Shown: in pieces, positions 36,563-45,578 of the stretch
How the letters are laid out: each line of letters opens with the position of its first letter
How positions within the stretch are numbered: the first letter of the stretch is position 1
Program-made: the position numbers and the translations under genes
The notes under the pieces: generated by a model
Told to the model about the DNA's origin: nothing
Seen by the model: the letters and a program-made list of their open reading frames with translations, nothing else
Database searches by the model: none
Origin: Bacillus sp. 1780r2a1
GTDB lineage: Bacteria; Bacillota; Bacilli; Bacillales; Bacillaceae_H
Length of the DNA stretch: 64,000 nucleotides
Direction: 5' to 3'
Assembly: GCA_024134725.1 (NCBI GenBank)
Contig: CP099863.1
Span: forward strand, 3,097,258 to 3,161,257

Positions 36563-37723
36563 CTATTTCACTAGTGAAACGATTTTTTGTGCGCCGTCTG
36601 CCATTGACTCAGCTGCTGTAATATTCAGCCCTGATTCTTGAAGAATCTTCTTACCTAGCTCTACGTTTGTTCCTTCTAAACGCACAACTAATGGTAAGCT
36701 TAAGCCAACTTGTTTTGTTGCTTCTACAACACCAGTTGCAATTACATCACACTTCATAATTCCACCAAAGATGTTAACGAAAATTCCTTTTACATTTTGG
36801 TCAGATAGAATAATTTTGAACGCTTCTGTTACTTTCTCAGCTGTAGCGCCGCCCCCAACATCAAGGAAGTTAGCCGGGTCTCCGCCATAATGCTTAATGA
36901 TGTCCATTGTCGCCATAGCAAGGCCAGCACCGTTTACCATACAACCGATGTTTCCATCTAATGAAATATAGCTTAGGTCATATTTAGATGCTTCGATTTC
37001 TTTTGCATCTTCTTCATCTAAATCGCGATATTCTAAAATATCTTTTTGACGATATAATGCGTTTGAATCGAAATTTAGCTTCGCATCAAGAGCCATTACG
37101 TTTCCATCGCCTGTTACAACAAGTGGGTTGATTTCAGCGATTGAACAATCTTTTTCAACAAATACAGTATATAAACCAGCCATAAACTTAACTGCCTTAC
37201 CTACTAATTCTTTTGGAATATTAATATTAAACGCAAGTCGACGCGCTTGGAAACCTTGTAAACCAATCGCTGGATCAATGTATTCTTTGAAGATTTTTTC
37301 AGGAGTTGCTTCCGCTACTTCTTCAATCTCCGTACCACCTTCTTCAGAACCCATTAATACAACTTGAGAAGTTGCGCGATCCAATACTAAACCAATATAG
37401 TACTCTTTCTTAATATCGCACCCTTCTTCAATAAGTAAACGCTTTACTTCTTTCCCCTCTGGACCTGTTTGATGCGTAACGAGCGTTTTACCTAAAATAT
37501 CTTGTGCATATGTACGAACTTCATCTAAGTTTTTCGCTACTTTTACACCACCCGCTTTTCCACGTCCCCCAGCGTGGATTTGCGCTTTAACCACTGAAAC
37601 TTGAGATCCAAGTTCTTTAGCAGCTTCAACTGCTTCTTCTACACTATATGCTACTTTACCATTAGGTACTGCTACTCCATATTTTCTTAGGAGTTCTTTC
37701 CCTTGATACTCATGGATATTCAT
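36563..37723 (-). CDS. sucC: Succinyl-CoA synthetase beta subunit
   Basis: SucC binds the nucleotide and succinate in the same enzyme. The start is the ATG at 37721-37723 ([16 protein letters not shown], 386 residues) behind AGGAGG. The open frame continues eight codons further out without a binding site. It has an ATP-grasp N-terminal part ([33 protein letters not shown]) and a C-terminal CoA-ligase domain ([15 protein letters not shown]). Confidence 0.97.
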   Translation of the reverse strand: MNIHEYQGKELLRKYGVAVPNGKVAYSVEEAVEAAKELGSQVSVVKAQIHAGGRGKAGGVKVAKNLDEVRTYAQDILGKTLVTHQTGPEGKEVKRLLIEEGCDIKKEYYIGLVLDRATSQVVLMGSEEGGTEIEEVAEATPEKIFKEYIDPAIGLQGFQARRLAFNINIPKELVGKAVKFMAGLYTVFVEKDCSIAEINPLVVTGDGNVMALDAKLNFDSNALYRQKDILEYRDLDEEDAKEIEASKYDLSYISLDGNIGCMVNGAGLAMATMDIIKHYGGDPANFLDVGGGATAEKVTEAFKIILSDQNVKGIFVNIFGGIMKCDVIATGVVEATKQVGLSLPLVVRLEGTNVELGKKILQESGLNITAAESMADGAQKIVSLVK

Positions 37724-37770
37724 TTCCCATCCTCCTAACGTAATCAACCAATAAAATAGACTGCGCTTTC

Positions 37771-37800
37771 ATTGTATAAAAATAATTGTCTAGTTGTCTA
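37771..37800 (-). promoter_or_regulatory. sigma-A promoter of sucCD
   Basis: On the minus strand a -35 TAGACA (37795-37800) and -10 TACAAT (37771-37776) are 18 bp apart. This gives a start near 37764 and a leader of about 40 nt. A second TAGACA copy lies inside the spacer. Confidence 0.55.
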
Positions 37801-37835
37801 CTACTCAATTAAAAAATATTAAAATAATTGGAAAA

Positions 37836-37981
37836 TTATTTTTTCTTCATCTCTTTGTCTAGCTGATAAACAATGCCAAAACAAAAGCCACCACTTCATG
37901 CAATTCGCTTGGAATCTGTTCATAGATAGTTAACTTACTTACCGGATTGGAATAATGATTAAACGCTTTCTGTGAGATGGA
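37836..37981 (-). pseudogene. ylqH: Decayed ylqH (FlhB C-terminal domain paralogue), frameshifted
   Basis: Reading the minus strand gives SKLTIYEQIPSELHEVV then AFVLAL (37871-37936). After a one-base frame change near 37869 it gives YQLDKEMKKK and a stop at 37836-37838. This is the ending of FlhB/YlqH proteins (IPxELYEVVAEILAFIYxLD). Without the frameshift the pieces join perfectly. The N-terminal NPTHYA part of YlqH is missing. B. subtilis has intact ylqG-ylqH in exactly this place between rnhB and sucC. Confidence 0.75.
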
Positions 37982-38355
37982 TAGTGTTTCATAAGTCCAG
38001 CCTGTTCGTACACTTGTTATGGTAACTGATGCATCATGCCAAAACCTTCATGAAAAGATTTTGGCATGATGGCTAAGGATATAGCTTTCACTCCGCCTTC
38101 CTTTAAAGTAAATAAGTGTGAAGCTACACTTAATACATCTTGTTATCTTCTAACCTCAGAAAACACTTTCAGACGCTGTAGCATTCCGATAGGCTTCTCC
38201 ATTATGGAGAGGCGCTTATAACTAATCAACAGATGCTTTTGCAAATGTTCATTTTAAGCACAGCTAGTCCCGAAAAAAATTGATTCAATTAGTTTTCCAA
38301 GTATTATGACCAGGTGATGAAACAAGTTGTTGAAAATCTGAGATTTTTACCATTC
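37939..38355 (-). pseudogene. Probable remnant of a ylqG-like gene with in-frame stops
   Basis: Directly after rnhB a short frame starts at 38353-38355 (MVKISDFQQLVSSPGHNTW) and stops after about 22 codons. From 38253 to 37942 another frame is open except for TAA codons at 38143-38145 and 38017-38019. It reads peptide-like segments such as DVLSVASHLFTLKEGG and ISLAIMPKSFHEGFGMMH. Position fits ylqG, which precedes ylqH in B. subtilis, but I cannot confirm homology from memory. Together with the ylqH piece this accounts for most of the 649-bp gap. Confidence 0.45.
38032..38071. repeat. 13-bp inverted repeat inside the ylqG/ylqH relic
   Basis: The arms CATCATGCCAAAA (38032-38044) and TTTTGGCATGATG (38059-38071) are perfectly complementary around a 14-base loop. 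There is no T tract. I see no other copy in the window. Confidence 0.65.
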
Positions 38356-38372
38356 TTCTGTCTCTTTACCAA

Positions 38373-39137
38373 TTATATTTTCTCTTTAATAGGTGCAAAA
38401 GAACGTCGATGTTCCTTTAAAACCCCATAGCTATCAATTGCCTCTAAATGTTGCTTTGTTCCATACCCCATGTGTTTTTCAAATCCGTATTCAGGATGCT
38501 TTAATGCCAATTCCTTCATCATTCGATCTCTTGTCACCTTCGCAATGACGGAACTTGCAGCGATAGAGATGCTTGTAGCGTCACCTTTAATAATAGACTC
38601 CTGTGGAAGATCAAGTGGGAGAGTCATAGCGTCAATTAATAGTGCTTCAGGCTTAACTGCTAAACCTTCAATCGCTTCCATCATCGCTGTTTTTGTTGCT
38701 TGATAAATGTTTAATTTATCAATAGTTGCTGCATCTACGATTCCAACACCAACTGCTACTGCTTGCTGACAAATTATTTCGTAAAACTCTTCTCTTTTGG
38801 CTTCTGATAACTTTTTAGAATCCGTTAATCCAGGTAAAAAGAACTCTCTAGGTAAAATAACTGCCGCAGCCACAACCGGTCCCGCTAAAGGTCCTCTTCC
38901 TACTTCATCAATTCCCGCGATAAACTTTACACCTTGGTCATATTGTTTGTTTTCGTACGACATCATTTGATAGAATTGCTCTTTTAAGCGCTCAGAGGCT
39001 TGTATTTGTTTCTTTCGTTGAATAACAGCTTGTTGTACACCCTTGCGTTCATCCTGCTCATACTGTGCGAATACAGGGTCTTTAAGACTGTCAATTTCTT
39101 GGAGCGCTTGTTTAATATCACTAATTTTCTCTTTCAT
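38373..39137 (-). CDS. rnhB: Ribonuclease HII
   Basis: RNase HII cuts RNA-DNA hybrids and single ribonucleotides in DNA. The 254-residue protein has an N-terminal extension typical of Bacillus RNase HII, then the catalytic core starting [15 protein letters not shown] (D77, E78). The further acidic residues are in LLIDAMTL and the [19 protein letters not shown] segment. It starts at ATG with GAGGAGAG. A strong terminator separates it from rbgA, so it may have its own promoter. Confidence 0.96.
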   Translation of the reverse strand: MKEKISDIKQALQEIDSLKDPVFAQYEQDERKGVQQAVIQRKKQIQASERLKEQFYQMMSYENKQYDQGVKFIAGIDEVGRGPLAGPVVAAAVILPREFFLPGLTDSKKLSEAKREEFYEIICQQAVAVGVGIVDAATIDKLNIYQATKTAMMEAIEGLAVKPEALLIDAMTLPLDLPQESIIKGDATSISIAASSVIAKVTRDRMMKELALKHPEYGFEKHMGYGTKQHLEAIDSYGVLKEHRRSFAPIKEKI

Positions 39138-39190
39138 CTTTCTCTCTCCTCACTATCGTTGATATCGACTGTGCTTTTGTTGTTTTCAAT

Positions 39191-39237
39191 CAATAAAAAA
39201 GCCGCTCATTACCTTATTGAGGTAAAAAGCGACTTGA
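39191..39237 (-). terminator. Rho-independent terminator after rbgA
   Basis: On the minus strand the arms 39222-39235 and 39201-39214 (approximate) pair over about 14 positions with one mismatch and two G-U pairs around a TCAATAA loop. The stem is followed by TTTTTT. It lies within 60 bp of the rbgA stop. Confidence 0.85.
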
Positions 39238-39250
39238 AATTTTTTACAGC

Positions 39251-40117
39251 TTACTCTTCTGAAGAAAGCTCGGCTGGATCATCAAACGTTAGCATTCCCA
39301 GTTTATCCGTTCGGATCTCTCTCAGCACCAGTTCGGCTGTTTTATCATAATCAACCATTCCACCGCTCATAATACAACCTCTCTTTGATGCAATTGCATC
39401 AAAAAGCTCAACAATATCCTCTGGTATCTCTTCAAGACCATAGCGTTCTTTCAGATTAACGGGATAATAGCGAGAAAGGAAGCGAAGTGCATAAACACAA
39501 ATATCTTGCATGTTAACAATCGTATCTTTAATTGCACCTGTTGTGGCTAATTTATAGCCTACCGTTTGATCTTCAAACTTCGGCCAAAGAATTCCTGGAG
39601 TATCTAAAAGCTCCAGCTCACTTCCAACTTTAATCCATTGCTGTGCTTGGGTCACACCAGGACGATCGCCTGTTTTAGCAATCTTTTTGCTTGCTAATCG
39701 GTTGATAAGCGTAGATTTTCCTACGTTTGGAATGCCAACAATCATCGCTCGAATTGCGCGAGGTTTTTTAATTCCCTTTGCTTTCATTCTCTCAAATTTC
39801 TCATGTAGAATTTCTTTAGACAAAGAGACAATTTGTTTCATCCCTTTTCCTGCTTGTGCATCAATCGCTAGGGCTTGTACACCTTGTTCGCGATAATAGC
39901 GTAACCATTCTTCCGTCATACGCGGATCCGCTTTGTCTGTTTTATTTAATAAGACAATGCGAGGCTTATTTACAATAATCTCATCAATCATTGGATTTCT
40001 TGATGATTGTGGAATACGAGCATCTACCAGCTCATATACAATATCAATTAATTTTAATTTTTCCGTTACTTGACGTCTCGCTTTTGCCATATGTCCCGGA
40101 AACCATTGTATCGTCAT
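39251..40117 (-). CDS. rbgA: Ribosome biogenesis GTPase RbgA (YlqF)
   Basis: RbgA is a circularly permuted GTPase required for late maturation of the 50S subunit. The 288-residue protein shows the permuted motif order: G4 LNKTDKAD (near residue 56), G5, then G1 GIPNVGKST (near 126), G2, and G3 DTPGILWP. The N-terminal [17 protein letters not shown] is the family hallmark. It lies downstream of lepB, starting 33 bp after its stop, with AAAGGTGAG upstream. Confidence 0.97.
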   Translation of the reverse strand: MTIQWFPGHMAKARRQVTEKLKLIDIVYELVDARIPQSSRNPMIDEIIVNKPRIVLLNKTDKADPRMTEEWLRYYREQGVQALAIDAQAGKGMKQIVSLSKEILHEKFERMKAKGIKKPRAIRAMIVGIPNVGKSTLINRLASKKIAKTGDRPGVTQAQQWIKVGSELELLDTPGILWPKFEDQTVGYKLATTGAIKDTIVNMQDICVYALRFLSRYYPVNLKERYGLEEIPEDIVELFDAIASKRGCIMSGGMVDYDKTAELVLREIRTDKLGMLTFDDPAELSSEE

Positions 40118-40150
40118 GTTCTACTCACCTTTTATCAATTACTACATTCT

Positions 40151-40702
40151 TTAGTTAGATAGTCTAGCTTCAGATAGCGGCCAATAAACTAAGCTTGTTT
40201 TTCCAAGTACTTGATCCATACTTACAAATCCAATTTGTCTACTATCCTTACTGTAGCGGCGATTATCTCCCATTACAAACAAATGTCCTTCAGGTACTTC
40301 TCCTTCACCTGTCAAACCTTCTAGGGTAAAATCTTCTGTTAAGTTACCATCAATAACTTCTTTTTTATATTCATCAAGATATGGCTCTTCATACGGCTTG
40401 CCGTTTACATATAAAACATCATCACGGTATTCAATATGATCACCAGGCAGGCCAATAATTCGCTTTATGTAGTCTTTTTGTTCATCTGCATGAAAGACGA
40501 TAATATCGAAGCGATCAGGATCCCCAATTTTATACGAAAACTTATTTACAATCATTCGGTTCTGATCATGTAGCGTCGGCATCATTGATAATCCATCTAC
40601 TACAATCGGCGCAAATAAAAAGTAGCGAATAACTACAGCTAATAAAACAGCAATAGCAATGGCTTTAATCCATTCAAAAAATTCATTTTTTCCTCGGGCC
40701 AT
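40151..40702 (-). CDS. lepB: Type I signal peptidase
   Basis: Signal peptidase I cleaves signal peptides of exported proteins on the outer face of the membrane. The 183-residue protein has one N-terminal membrane helix (about 12-31). The catalytic Ser is in VDGLSMMPTL (S39) and the Lys in KDYIKRIIGLPGDHIEY (K80). Box E is VMGDNRRYSKDSRQIG. This is a SipS-type enzyme. B. subtilis encodes several such paralogues elsewhere, while many other bacilli have one here between rplS and rbgA. Confidence 0.95.
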   Translation of the reverse strand: MARGKNEFFEWIKAIAIAVLLAVVIRYFLFAPIVVDGLSMMPTLHDQNRMIVNKFSYKIGDPDRFDIIVFHADEQKDYIKRIIGLPGDHIEYRDDVLYVNGKPYEEPYLDEYKKEVIDGNLTEDFTLEGLTGEGEVPEGHLFVMGDNRRYSKDSRQIGFVSMDQVLGKTSLVYWPLSEARLSN

Positions 40703-40788
40703 TCTCAGTCCCCCAACCTTTATATACTACATCTTTTATTGTATCTGAAAGTTACTGAAACACCTAATAATTATAAAAAAAGATTTGA

Positions 40789-40816
40789 AAAAAGGAGCTT
40801 GTTTAACAAGCTCCCC
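40789..40816 (-). terminator. Rho-independent terminator of rplS
   Basis: On the minus strand GGAGCTTGTT-AAAC-AAGCTCC is followed by six T. It starts 8 bp after the rplS stop and makes rplS a single-gene transcription unit. Confidence 0.9.
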
Positions 40817-40823
40817 TTCACGA

Positions 40824-41168
40824 TTATCGAATTTCTTTAATACGCGCAGCTTTACCACGTAATTCACGTAGGTAATAAAGTTTCGCACGGCGTACTTTAC
40901 CACGGCGCATTACTTCGATTTTTGCAATTTTTGGCGTATGAAGTGGGAATGCACGCTCTACACCTACACCGTAAGAGATCTTACGTACTGTAAATGTTTC
41001 GCTGATACCACCACCACGACGCTTGATAACAACACCTTCAAATACCTGAACACGTTCACGGCTACCCTCAACGATATTTACGTGTACACGTACAGTATCA
41101 CCAGGACGGAACGTAGGAAGATCAGTTTTAAGTTGTTCTTTTGTAATTTCTTCGATTAATTTTTGCAT
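40824..41168 (-). CDS. rplS: 50S ribosomal protein L19
   Basis: L19 sits at the interface of the two ribosomal subunits. The start is the ATG at 41166-41168 ([18 protein letters not shown], 114 residues, the family length). The frame extends 11 codons upstream into the leader. The conserved [25 protein letters not shown] and [17 protein letters not shown] segments are complete. AAGGAG lies upstream. It has its own promoter, leader and terminator. Confidence 0.97.
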   Translation of the reverse strand: MQKLIEEITKEQLKTDLPTFRPGDTVRVHVNIVEGSRERVQVFEGVVIKRRGGGISETFTVRKISYGVGVERAFPLHTPKIAKIEVMRRGKVRRAKLYYLRELRGKAARIKEIR

Positions 41169-41270
41169 CGCGTGTTTCAACTCCTTCCAACAGACGCTCA
41201 TAACAATGCTTATAGATCATTGCAGCGGAACATCGTTATAAGTGACAAAAGCCTATCAGCTCAAGCCACA
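41169..41270 (-). ncRNA. 5' leader of rplS (L19 leader candidate)
   Basis: Between the promoter start site near 41270 and the rplS ATG lies a structured leader of about 100 nt. It has short self-complementary segments around 41200-41240 (TGTTCCGCTGCA, AAGCATTGTTATGAGCG on the minus strand). Bacillus rplS transcripts are known to carry an L19 leader element in this position. I cannot check the covariance model here, so this is an assignment by position. Confidence 0.45.
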
Positions 41271-41276
41271 AGATTT

Positions 41277-41305
41277 ATCTTAGCACACTCTCATTGCGTA
41301 TGCAA
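41277..41305 (-). promoter_or_regulatory. sigma-A promoter of rplS
   Basis: A -35 TTGCAT (41300-41305), 17-bp spacer and extended -10 TGC-TAAGAT (41277-41282) lie on the minus strand. They separate rplS from the upstream trmD gene. Confidence 0.8.
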
Positions 41306-41357
41306 TAAGAGAAATTATTTTTCTGTATCTTTTAAACTACATTGGGAACTCTCTGCC

Positions 41358-42092
41358 TTATTCACTTTCTTCATTTTTTAGTTCAGCTATTATTTTCTTT
41401 TGCTGTGAAGAAAGCTCAAGCTGTTCTAGCATATCTGGCCTTCTTATCAACGTGCGCTTGAGAGACTCTTTTTCGCGCCATGCTGCAATTTTTTGATGGT
41501 CACCACTCATTAAGACGTCAGGGACCTTAAACCCTCTAAAATCAGCTGGACGCGTATAATGCGGGTGTTCTAGTAACCCTGTGCTATGCGAGTCTTTTAC
41601 AGCCGAATCCTGATTCCCTAATACACCTGGCAATAGGCGTACTACGCTGTCAATTACAACCATTGCCCCTAGTTCTCCACCCGTTAACACATAATCACCG
41701 ATTGAAATCTCATCAGTTACAACGTGCTCACGAATTCGCTCGTCATATCCTTCATAGTGACCGCATACAAAAATCAGATGTTCTTCCTGCGCTAACTCCT
41801 CTGCTTTTTTTTGCGTATAGCGCTCTCCTTGTGGACAAAGTAATACAACGCGTGGCTTAGAACCTTTTGTCAGCGCGTCCACCGCGTCGAAAACCGGCTG
41901 AGGTGTTAAGACCATGCCTGCTCCGCCGCCATATGGATAGTCATCAACATTTTGATGCTTGTTTGCTGAGTATTCTCTAAAGTTCACCACGTTTAATTCT
42001 ACAGCCTGCTTTTCTTGCGCTTTTTTTAAAATAGATTCACCAAACACTCCTTCAAACATTGAAGGAAACAAAGACAGGACATCAATCTTCAT
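41358..42092 (-). CDS. trmD: tRNA (guanine-37-N1) methyltransferase TrmD
   Basis: TrmD methylates G37 next to the anticodon, preventing frameshifting. The 244-residue protein has the SPOUT trefoil-knot fold with the S-adenosylmethionine-binding segments [14 protein letters not shown] and [34 protein letters not shown] is the normal start. The ATG overlaps the rimM stop by one base (TGATG), so translation is coupled. Confidence 0.97.
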   Translation of the reverse strand: MKIDVLSLFPSMFEGVFGESILKKAQEKQAVELNVVNFREYSANKHQNVDDYPYGGGAGMVLTPQPVFDAVDALTKGSKPRVVLLCPQGERYTQKKAEELAQEEHLIFVCGHYEGYDERIREHVVTDEISIGDYVLTGGELGAMVVIDSVVRLLPGVLGNQDSAVKDSHSTGLLEHPHYTRPADFRGFKVPDVLMSGDHQKIAAWREKESLKRTLIRRPDMLEQLELSSQQKKIIAELKNEESE

Positions 42093-42610
42093 CAGTCTAA
42101 TAACCCTTCCATTACCGTAATCATAATTTCTTTCTTTTCAATATTAATTTCCTGAACAACTTCGTCGATATAAGGAATTAAAATCTCTTTTCCACCTTTT
42201 CCTTTTATAACCCACACATCATTTGCACCAGGAGTTAAGATTTCTTTTATCTTTCCAAGCTCTTGACCTTCGTCTGTTTTGACGATACAGCCAATAATTT
42301 CATGAAAATAAAACTCACCATCTTCAAGCTCAGACAATTGATCTTCCGATACTTTAACCATGCTATTCTTAAATTTCTCAACATCGTTTACATTTGGATA
42401 TCCCTCAAATGATACAAGGTCAAAATTTTTATGCTTTCTATGTGTAGCAACAACCACTTCAACAGGTTCAACTTGCTTTTCCTGAAACAAATAAAGTTTG
42501 TTGCCTACTTCATAGCGTTCCTCTGCAAAGTCAGTTGTTGAGATAATGCGTACTTCACCTTTAATCCCGTGCGTATTAACAATTTTACCTACTTTAAACC
42601 AATTATCCAT
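42092..42610 (-). CDS. rimM: 16S rRNA processing protein RimM
   Basis: RimM binds S19 and helps mature the head of the 30S subunit. The 172-residue protein has the N-terminal RimM domain ([18 protein letters not shown]) and a C-terminal PRC barrel ([43 protein letters not shown]). It lies between ylqD (9 bp upstream) and trmD. GAGGTG precedes the ATG. Confidence 0.96.
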   Translation of the reverse strand: MDNWFKVGKIVNTHGIKGEVRIISTTDFAEERYEVGNKLYLFQEKQVEPVEVVVATHRKHKNFDLVSFEGYPNVNDVEKFKNSMVKVSEDQLSELEDGEFYFHEIIGCIVKTDEGQELGKIKEILTPGANDVWVIKGKGGKEILIPYIDEVVQEINIEKKEIMITVMEGLLD

Positions 42611-42619
42611 TGTTCACCT

Positions 42620-43006
42620 CTATCGAATTTCAACGACAATGCCGTCTTTAATTACAATCTCTTTTTTTTGCTTTATATTGTTCCAATTATCACCGATTTT
42701 CACTTCAAGCAATGAATCCATTTCGGATTCAACAAGCTCACTTCCTAGTGCCAAACGCTCTAGCTGCTCGATTTGAAAATCAATGACGTCTATTTTTTCA
42801 AGTCTGGATGAACGCTCTTTTTCAAACTGGGTATGAAGCAAAGATGATTGAGTTTTTTTCGTTTTCTCTATTTGTTTAAGTTGAAACTTAAGCTGTTCTA
42901 ACTCTTTTTGCAGCTCGATTTTCCGCTGCGAGAAACGATTATGCAGTAACGCCTTGCTGCTTTCCGTCACAACTTGCTTTACAACAACCTTTTGAATAAT
43001 TTGCAT
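42620..43006 (-). CDS. ylqD: YlqD family protein of unknown function
   Basis: This 128-residue protein matches B. subtilis YlqD in position and length. It begins MQIIQKVVVKQVVTE at the ATG at 43004-43006 behind AGGAGGGG. The open frame is six codons longer but those codons are not supported. The middle (about residues 25-80) is a charged coiled coil with many Lys, Glu and Gln, and the C-terminal third (LEVKIGDNWNNIKQKKEIVI) looks like a small beta fold. No function is established. Co-transcription with rimM-trmD hints at RNA or ribosome work. Confidence 0.85.
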   Translation of the reverse strand: MQIIQKVVVKQVVTESSKALLHNRFSQRKIELQKELEQLKFQLKQIEKTKKTQSSLLHTQFEKERSSRLEKIDVIDFQIEQLERLALGSELVESEMDSLLEVKIGDNWNNIKQKKEIVIKDGIVVEIR

Positions 43007-43077
43007 CAAACCCCTCCTCTTCATCCTACGATTCTTATTAAACCATTTCTATCTGTCATTTGAGAAGTACTTACATA

Positions 43078-43111
43078 AAAAAAAGGGGGAGGTTATCCCT
43101 CTCCCTTTTTT
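43078..43111 (-). terminator. Hairpin with U tract between khpA and ylqD
   Basis: On the minus strand AAAAAGGGAGAGG-GATA-ACCTCCCCCTTTTT forms a stem with one mismatch, followed by eight T. It immediately follows the khpA stop and would separate rpsP-khpA from ylqD-rimM-trmD or attenuate transcription between them. Confidence 0.8.
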
Positions 43112-43342
43112 TCACTCTTGAATTTTCACATGCACTTTTTTATCTAATTGCGATGCCGCCGCAGAGACAACAGTCCGAATGGCTTTGGCAACCCGCCCTT
43201 GCTTTCCAATAATCTTGCCGATGTCTTCTTTGTGAACTTCAATGAAGTACGTCACTTGATGTTCTTCACTTACTTCTTTCACTCGAACTTCATCTGGATA
43301 ATCAACAAGTGGCTTAACAATTGTTTCAATTAGTGATGTCAT
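43112..43342 (-). CDS. khpA: KH-domain RNA-binding protein KhpA (YlqC)
   Basis: KhpA is a small single KH-domain protein that works with KhpB in RNA binding and cell-size or division control in Gram-positive bacteria. The 76-residue protein contains the GxxG KH loop in VHKEDIGKIIGKQGRVAKAIRTVV. It follows rpsP by 11 bp, the conserved pairing. The start ATG lacks a clear ribosome binding site (AGGA is 17 bases upstream), which suggests coupling to rpsP. Confidence 0.94.
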   Translation of the reverse strand: MTSLIETIVKPLVDYPDEVRVKEVSEEHQVTYFIEVHKEDIGKIIGKQGRVAKAIRTVVSAAASQLDKKVHVKIQE

Positions 43343-43353
43343 CGCGAGTATAA

Positions 43354-43650
<297 letters not shown>

Positions 43651-43663
43651 TCAACAAGATAAT

Positions 43664-43693
43664 ATAATATCAAAAAGATAAAATGTTTGTAAA
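43664..43693 (-). promoter_or_regulatory. sigma-A promoter of rpsP
   Basis: On the minus strand a -35 TTTACA (43688-43693), 18-bp spacer and extended -10 TGA-TATTAT (43664-43669) lie about 40 bp before the rpsP ATG. Confidence 0.7.
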
Positions 43694-43761
43694 GGTTTTT
43701 TTCTTAACAGTATAAAAAATATTTTATTCTGTTTATTTTTACAACTAAATTTAGTAAGAAA

Positions 43762-45105
43762 TTAAGAGAAGAAAGGTAATTTCATGCCTTTTTTCTTCCC
43801 TTTAGACATGTTTGTCATCTGCTTCATCATTTTCTTCATGTCTTCAAACTGCTTCAATAGTCGGTTAACCTCTTGAACCGATCGACCGCTACCTTTTGCA
43901 ATTCGTTTTCTTCGACTAGCATTAATGATTTCAGGATTTGTTTTTTCAGCTTTTGTCATAGAACGAATAATCGCTTCTACATGACTAATTTGCTTTTCAT
44001 CTACCTGTAAGTTCTTGAGACCTTTCATTTTATTAGCACCTGGAAGCATGCCAATAAGTTCATCTAACGGCCCCATTTGACGAACTTGAGCAAGCTGCTC
44101 TAAAAAGTCATCAAATGTAAACGACTGCGTACGCAGTTTCGCTTCAAGCTCTTTTGCTTTTTCTTCATCTACGTTAGCCTGCGCTTTTTCAATTAACGTA
44201 AGAACGTCTCCCATTCCTAAAATACGAGAAGCCATACGTTCCGGATGGAATGCATCAATTGCATCCATCTTTTCACCCAAACCAACAAACTTAATCGGTG
44301 TATTGGTAACCGCACGAATTGATAAAGCCGCACCACCGCGCGTATCTCCATCTAACTTCGTTAACACTACACCTGTTAAGCCAAGCTGTTTATTAAAGCT
44401 ATCAGCTACGTTTACAGCATCCTGACCCGTCATTGCATCGACAACAAGGAAAATTTCATGAGGGTTCGTCAGTTCTTTAATTTGCTCTAACTCTTCCATT
44501 AAATTTTCATCTACGTGCAAACGTCCAGCTGTATCAATTAATACATAATCATGATGCTCTTCTTTGGCGTAAGCAATGGCCTGCTTTGCAATTTCAACGG
44601 GACTTACTTGATCTCCCAGTGAAAACACAGACATGCTTAACTGCTTTCCAAGCGTCTCAAGCTGTTTAATCGCCGCAGGGCGATATACGTCAGCTGCCAC
44701 AAGCAATGGATTGCGGTTATGTTTCTTACGCAGTAGGTTAGCTAGCTTACCAGTTGTTGTCGTTTTACCCGCACCTTGAAGCCCTACCATCATAATAACC
44801 GTAGGAGCTTTTGGAGCCACTGCAATTTTGCTTTGCTCGCCGCCCATCAGTACTGTTAATTCTTCTTGTACAACTTTAATAACCTGTTGACCAGGCGTTA
44901 AGCTTTTTAATACGTCTTGACCTACTGCACGCTCACTTACGCGCTTAATAAAGTCTTTTACTACTTTAAAGTTTACATCCGCTTCTAAAAGGGCTAGGCG
45001 TACCTCACGCATCATTTCCTTAACATCTGCCTCAGTTACTTTCCCTTTTCCCTTTAGCTTTTGTAACGTGCTTTGCAAACGGTCGGCTAATCCTTCAAAT
45101 GCCAT
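43762..45105 (-). CDS. ffh: Signal recognition particle protein Ffh
   Basis: Ffh binds the SRP RNA and the signal sequences of nascent membrane proteins, and docks with FtsY. The 447-residue protein has N and G domains (GLQGAGKTTTTGKLA near residues 108-122, DVYRPAAIKQLE, DTAGR, TKLDGDTRGG). The methionine-rich M domain has the RNA-binding helix SRRKRIAKGSGRSVQEVNRLL and a tail rich in Met/Lys. It follows ylxM by 12 bp, and ylxM is the usual partner gene. Confidence 0.97.
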   Translation of the reverse strand: MAFEGLADRLQSTLQKLKGKGKVTEADVKEMMREVRLALLEADVNFKVVKDFIKRVSERAVGQDVLKSLTPGQQVIKVVQEELTVLMGGEQSKIAVAPKAPTVIMMVGLQGAGKTTTTGKLANLLRKKHNRNPLLVAADVYRPAAIKQLETLGKQLSMSVFSLGDQVSPVEIAKQAIAYAKEEHHDYVLIDTAGRLHVDENLMEELEQIKELTNPHEIFLVVDAMTGQDAVNVADSFNKQLGLTGVVLTKLDGDTRGGAALSIRAVTNTPIKFVGLGEKMDAIDAFHPERMASRILGMGDVLTLIEKAQANVDEEKAKELEAKLRTQSFTFDDFLEQLAQVRQMGPLDELIGMLPGANKMKGLKNLQVDEKQISHVEAIIRSMTKAEKTNPEIINASRRKRIAKGSGRSVQEVNRLLKQFEDMKKMMKQMTNMSKGKKKGMKLPFFS

Positions 45106-45117
45106 ATATGCCGCCCC

Positions 45118-45450
45118 CTAATCTAATTTCTCGAGCGAATCAAGAAGAGAAGAAAGCTTGCTGTTTGTTTCAAGTGCGCCTGTCAGTTCATTTTTTAGTT
45201 GTTGAACAATTGATTGACGCTCTTGAAACCTTTGAAATAACAATAGCTTTTCCTCATATTGTTCAAGCATTTGCTCTGTACGTTTTATATTATCATAAAC
45301 TGCTTGACGACTCACATCAAATTCCTCTGCTATTTCACCTAGGGAATAGTCATCTAAATAATAAAGAGACATATAACTTCTTTGCTTTGGTGTAAGCAAC
45401 GCTTGATAGAAGTCGTATAAAAAGTTCATTCGCGTCGTTTTTTCTAACAT
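45118..45450 (-). CDS. ylxM: SRP-associated HTH protein YlxM
   Basis: YlxM is a small sigma-70 region 4-like protein that associates with Ffh/SRP in Gram-positive bacteria. The 110-residue protein starts [16 protein letters not shown]. It has the helix-turn-helix segment [20 protein letters not shown] followed by [22 protein letters not shown]. It is the first gene of the ylxM-ffh operon, with its own strong promoter just upstream. A G-rich run precedes the ATG. Confidence 0.94.
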   Translation of the reverse strand: MLEKTTRMNFLYDFYQALLTPKQRSYMSLYYLDDYSLGEIAEEFDVSRQAVYDNIKRTEQMLEQYEEKLLLFQRFQERQSIVQQLKNELTGALETNSKLSSLLDSLEKLD

Positions 45451-45494
45451 ACGACCGCCCCCCCTTGTTAAGTGAAAAGCCTTTACATGTCTTT

Positions 45495-45523
45495 AGTTTA
45501 CAAAGAACCAATTAGAATGTCAA
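45495..45523 (-). promoter_or_regulatory. sigma-A promoter of ylxM-ffh
   Basis: On the minus strand a perfect -35 TTGACA (45518-45523), 17-bp spacer and -10 TAAACT (45495-45500) lie about 40 bp before the ylxM start, directly after the ftsY terminator. Confidence 0.85.
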
Positions 45524-45539
45524 GTTTTTTCCTTAACAG

Positions 45540-45577
45540 CAAAAACGCGACGAAGAAAGGCTTCATCGCGTTTTTTA
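45540..45577 (-). terminator. Rho-independent terminator of the rnc-smc-ftsY operon
   Basis: On the minus strand ACGCGATGAAG pairs with CTTCGTCGCGT (one G-U pair) around CCTTT, followed by TTTTT. It begins right after the ftsY stop. Confidence 0.88.
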
Positions 45578-45578
45578 A

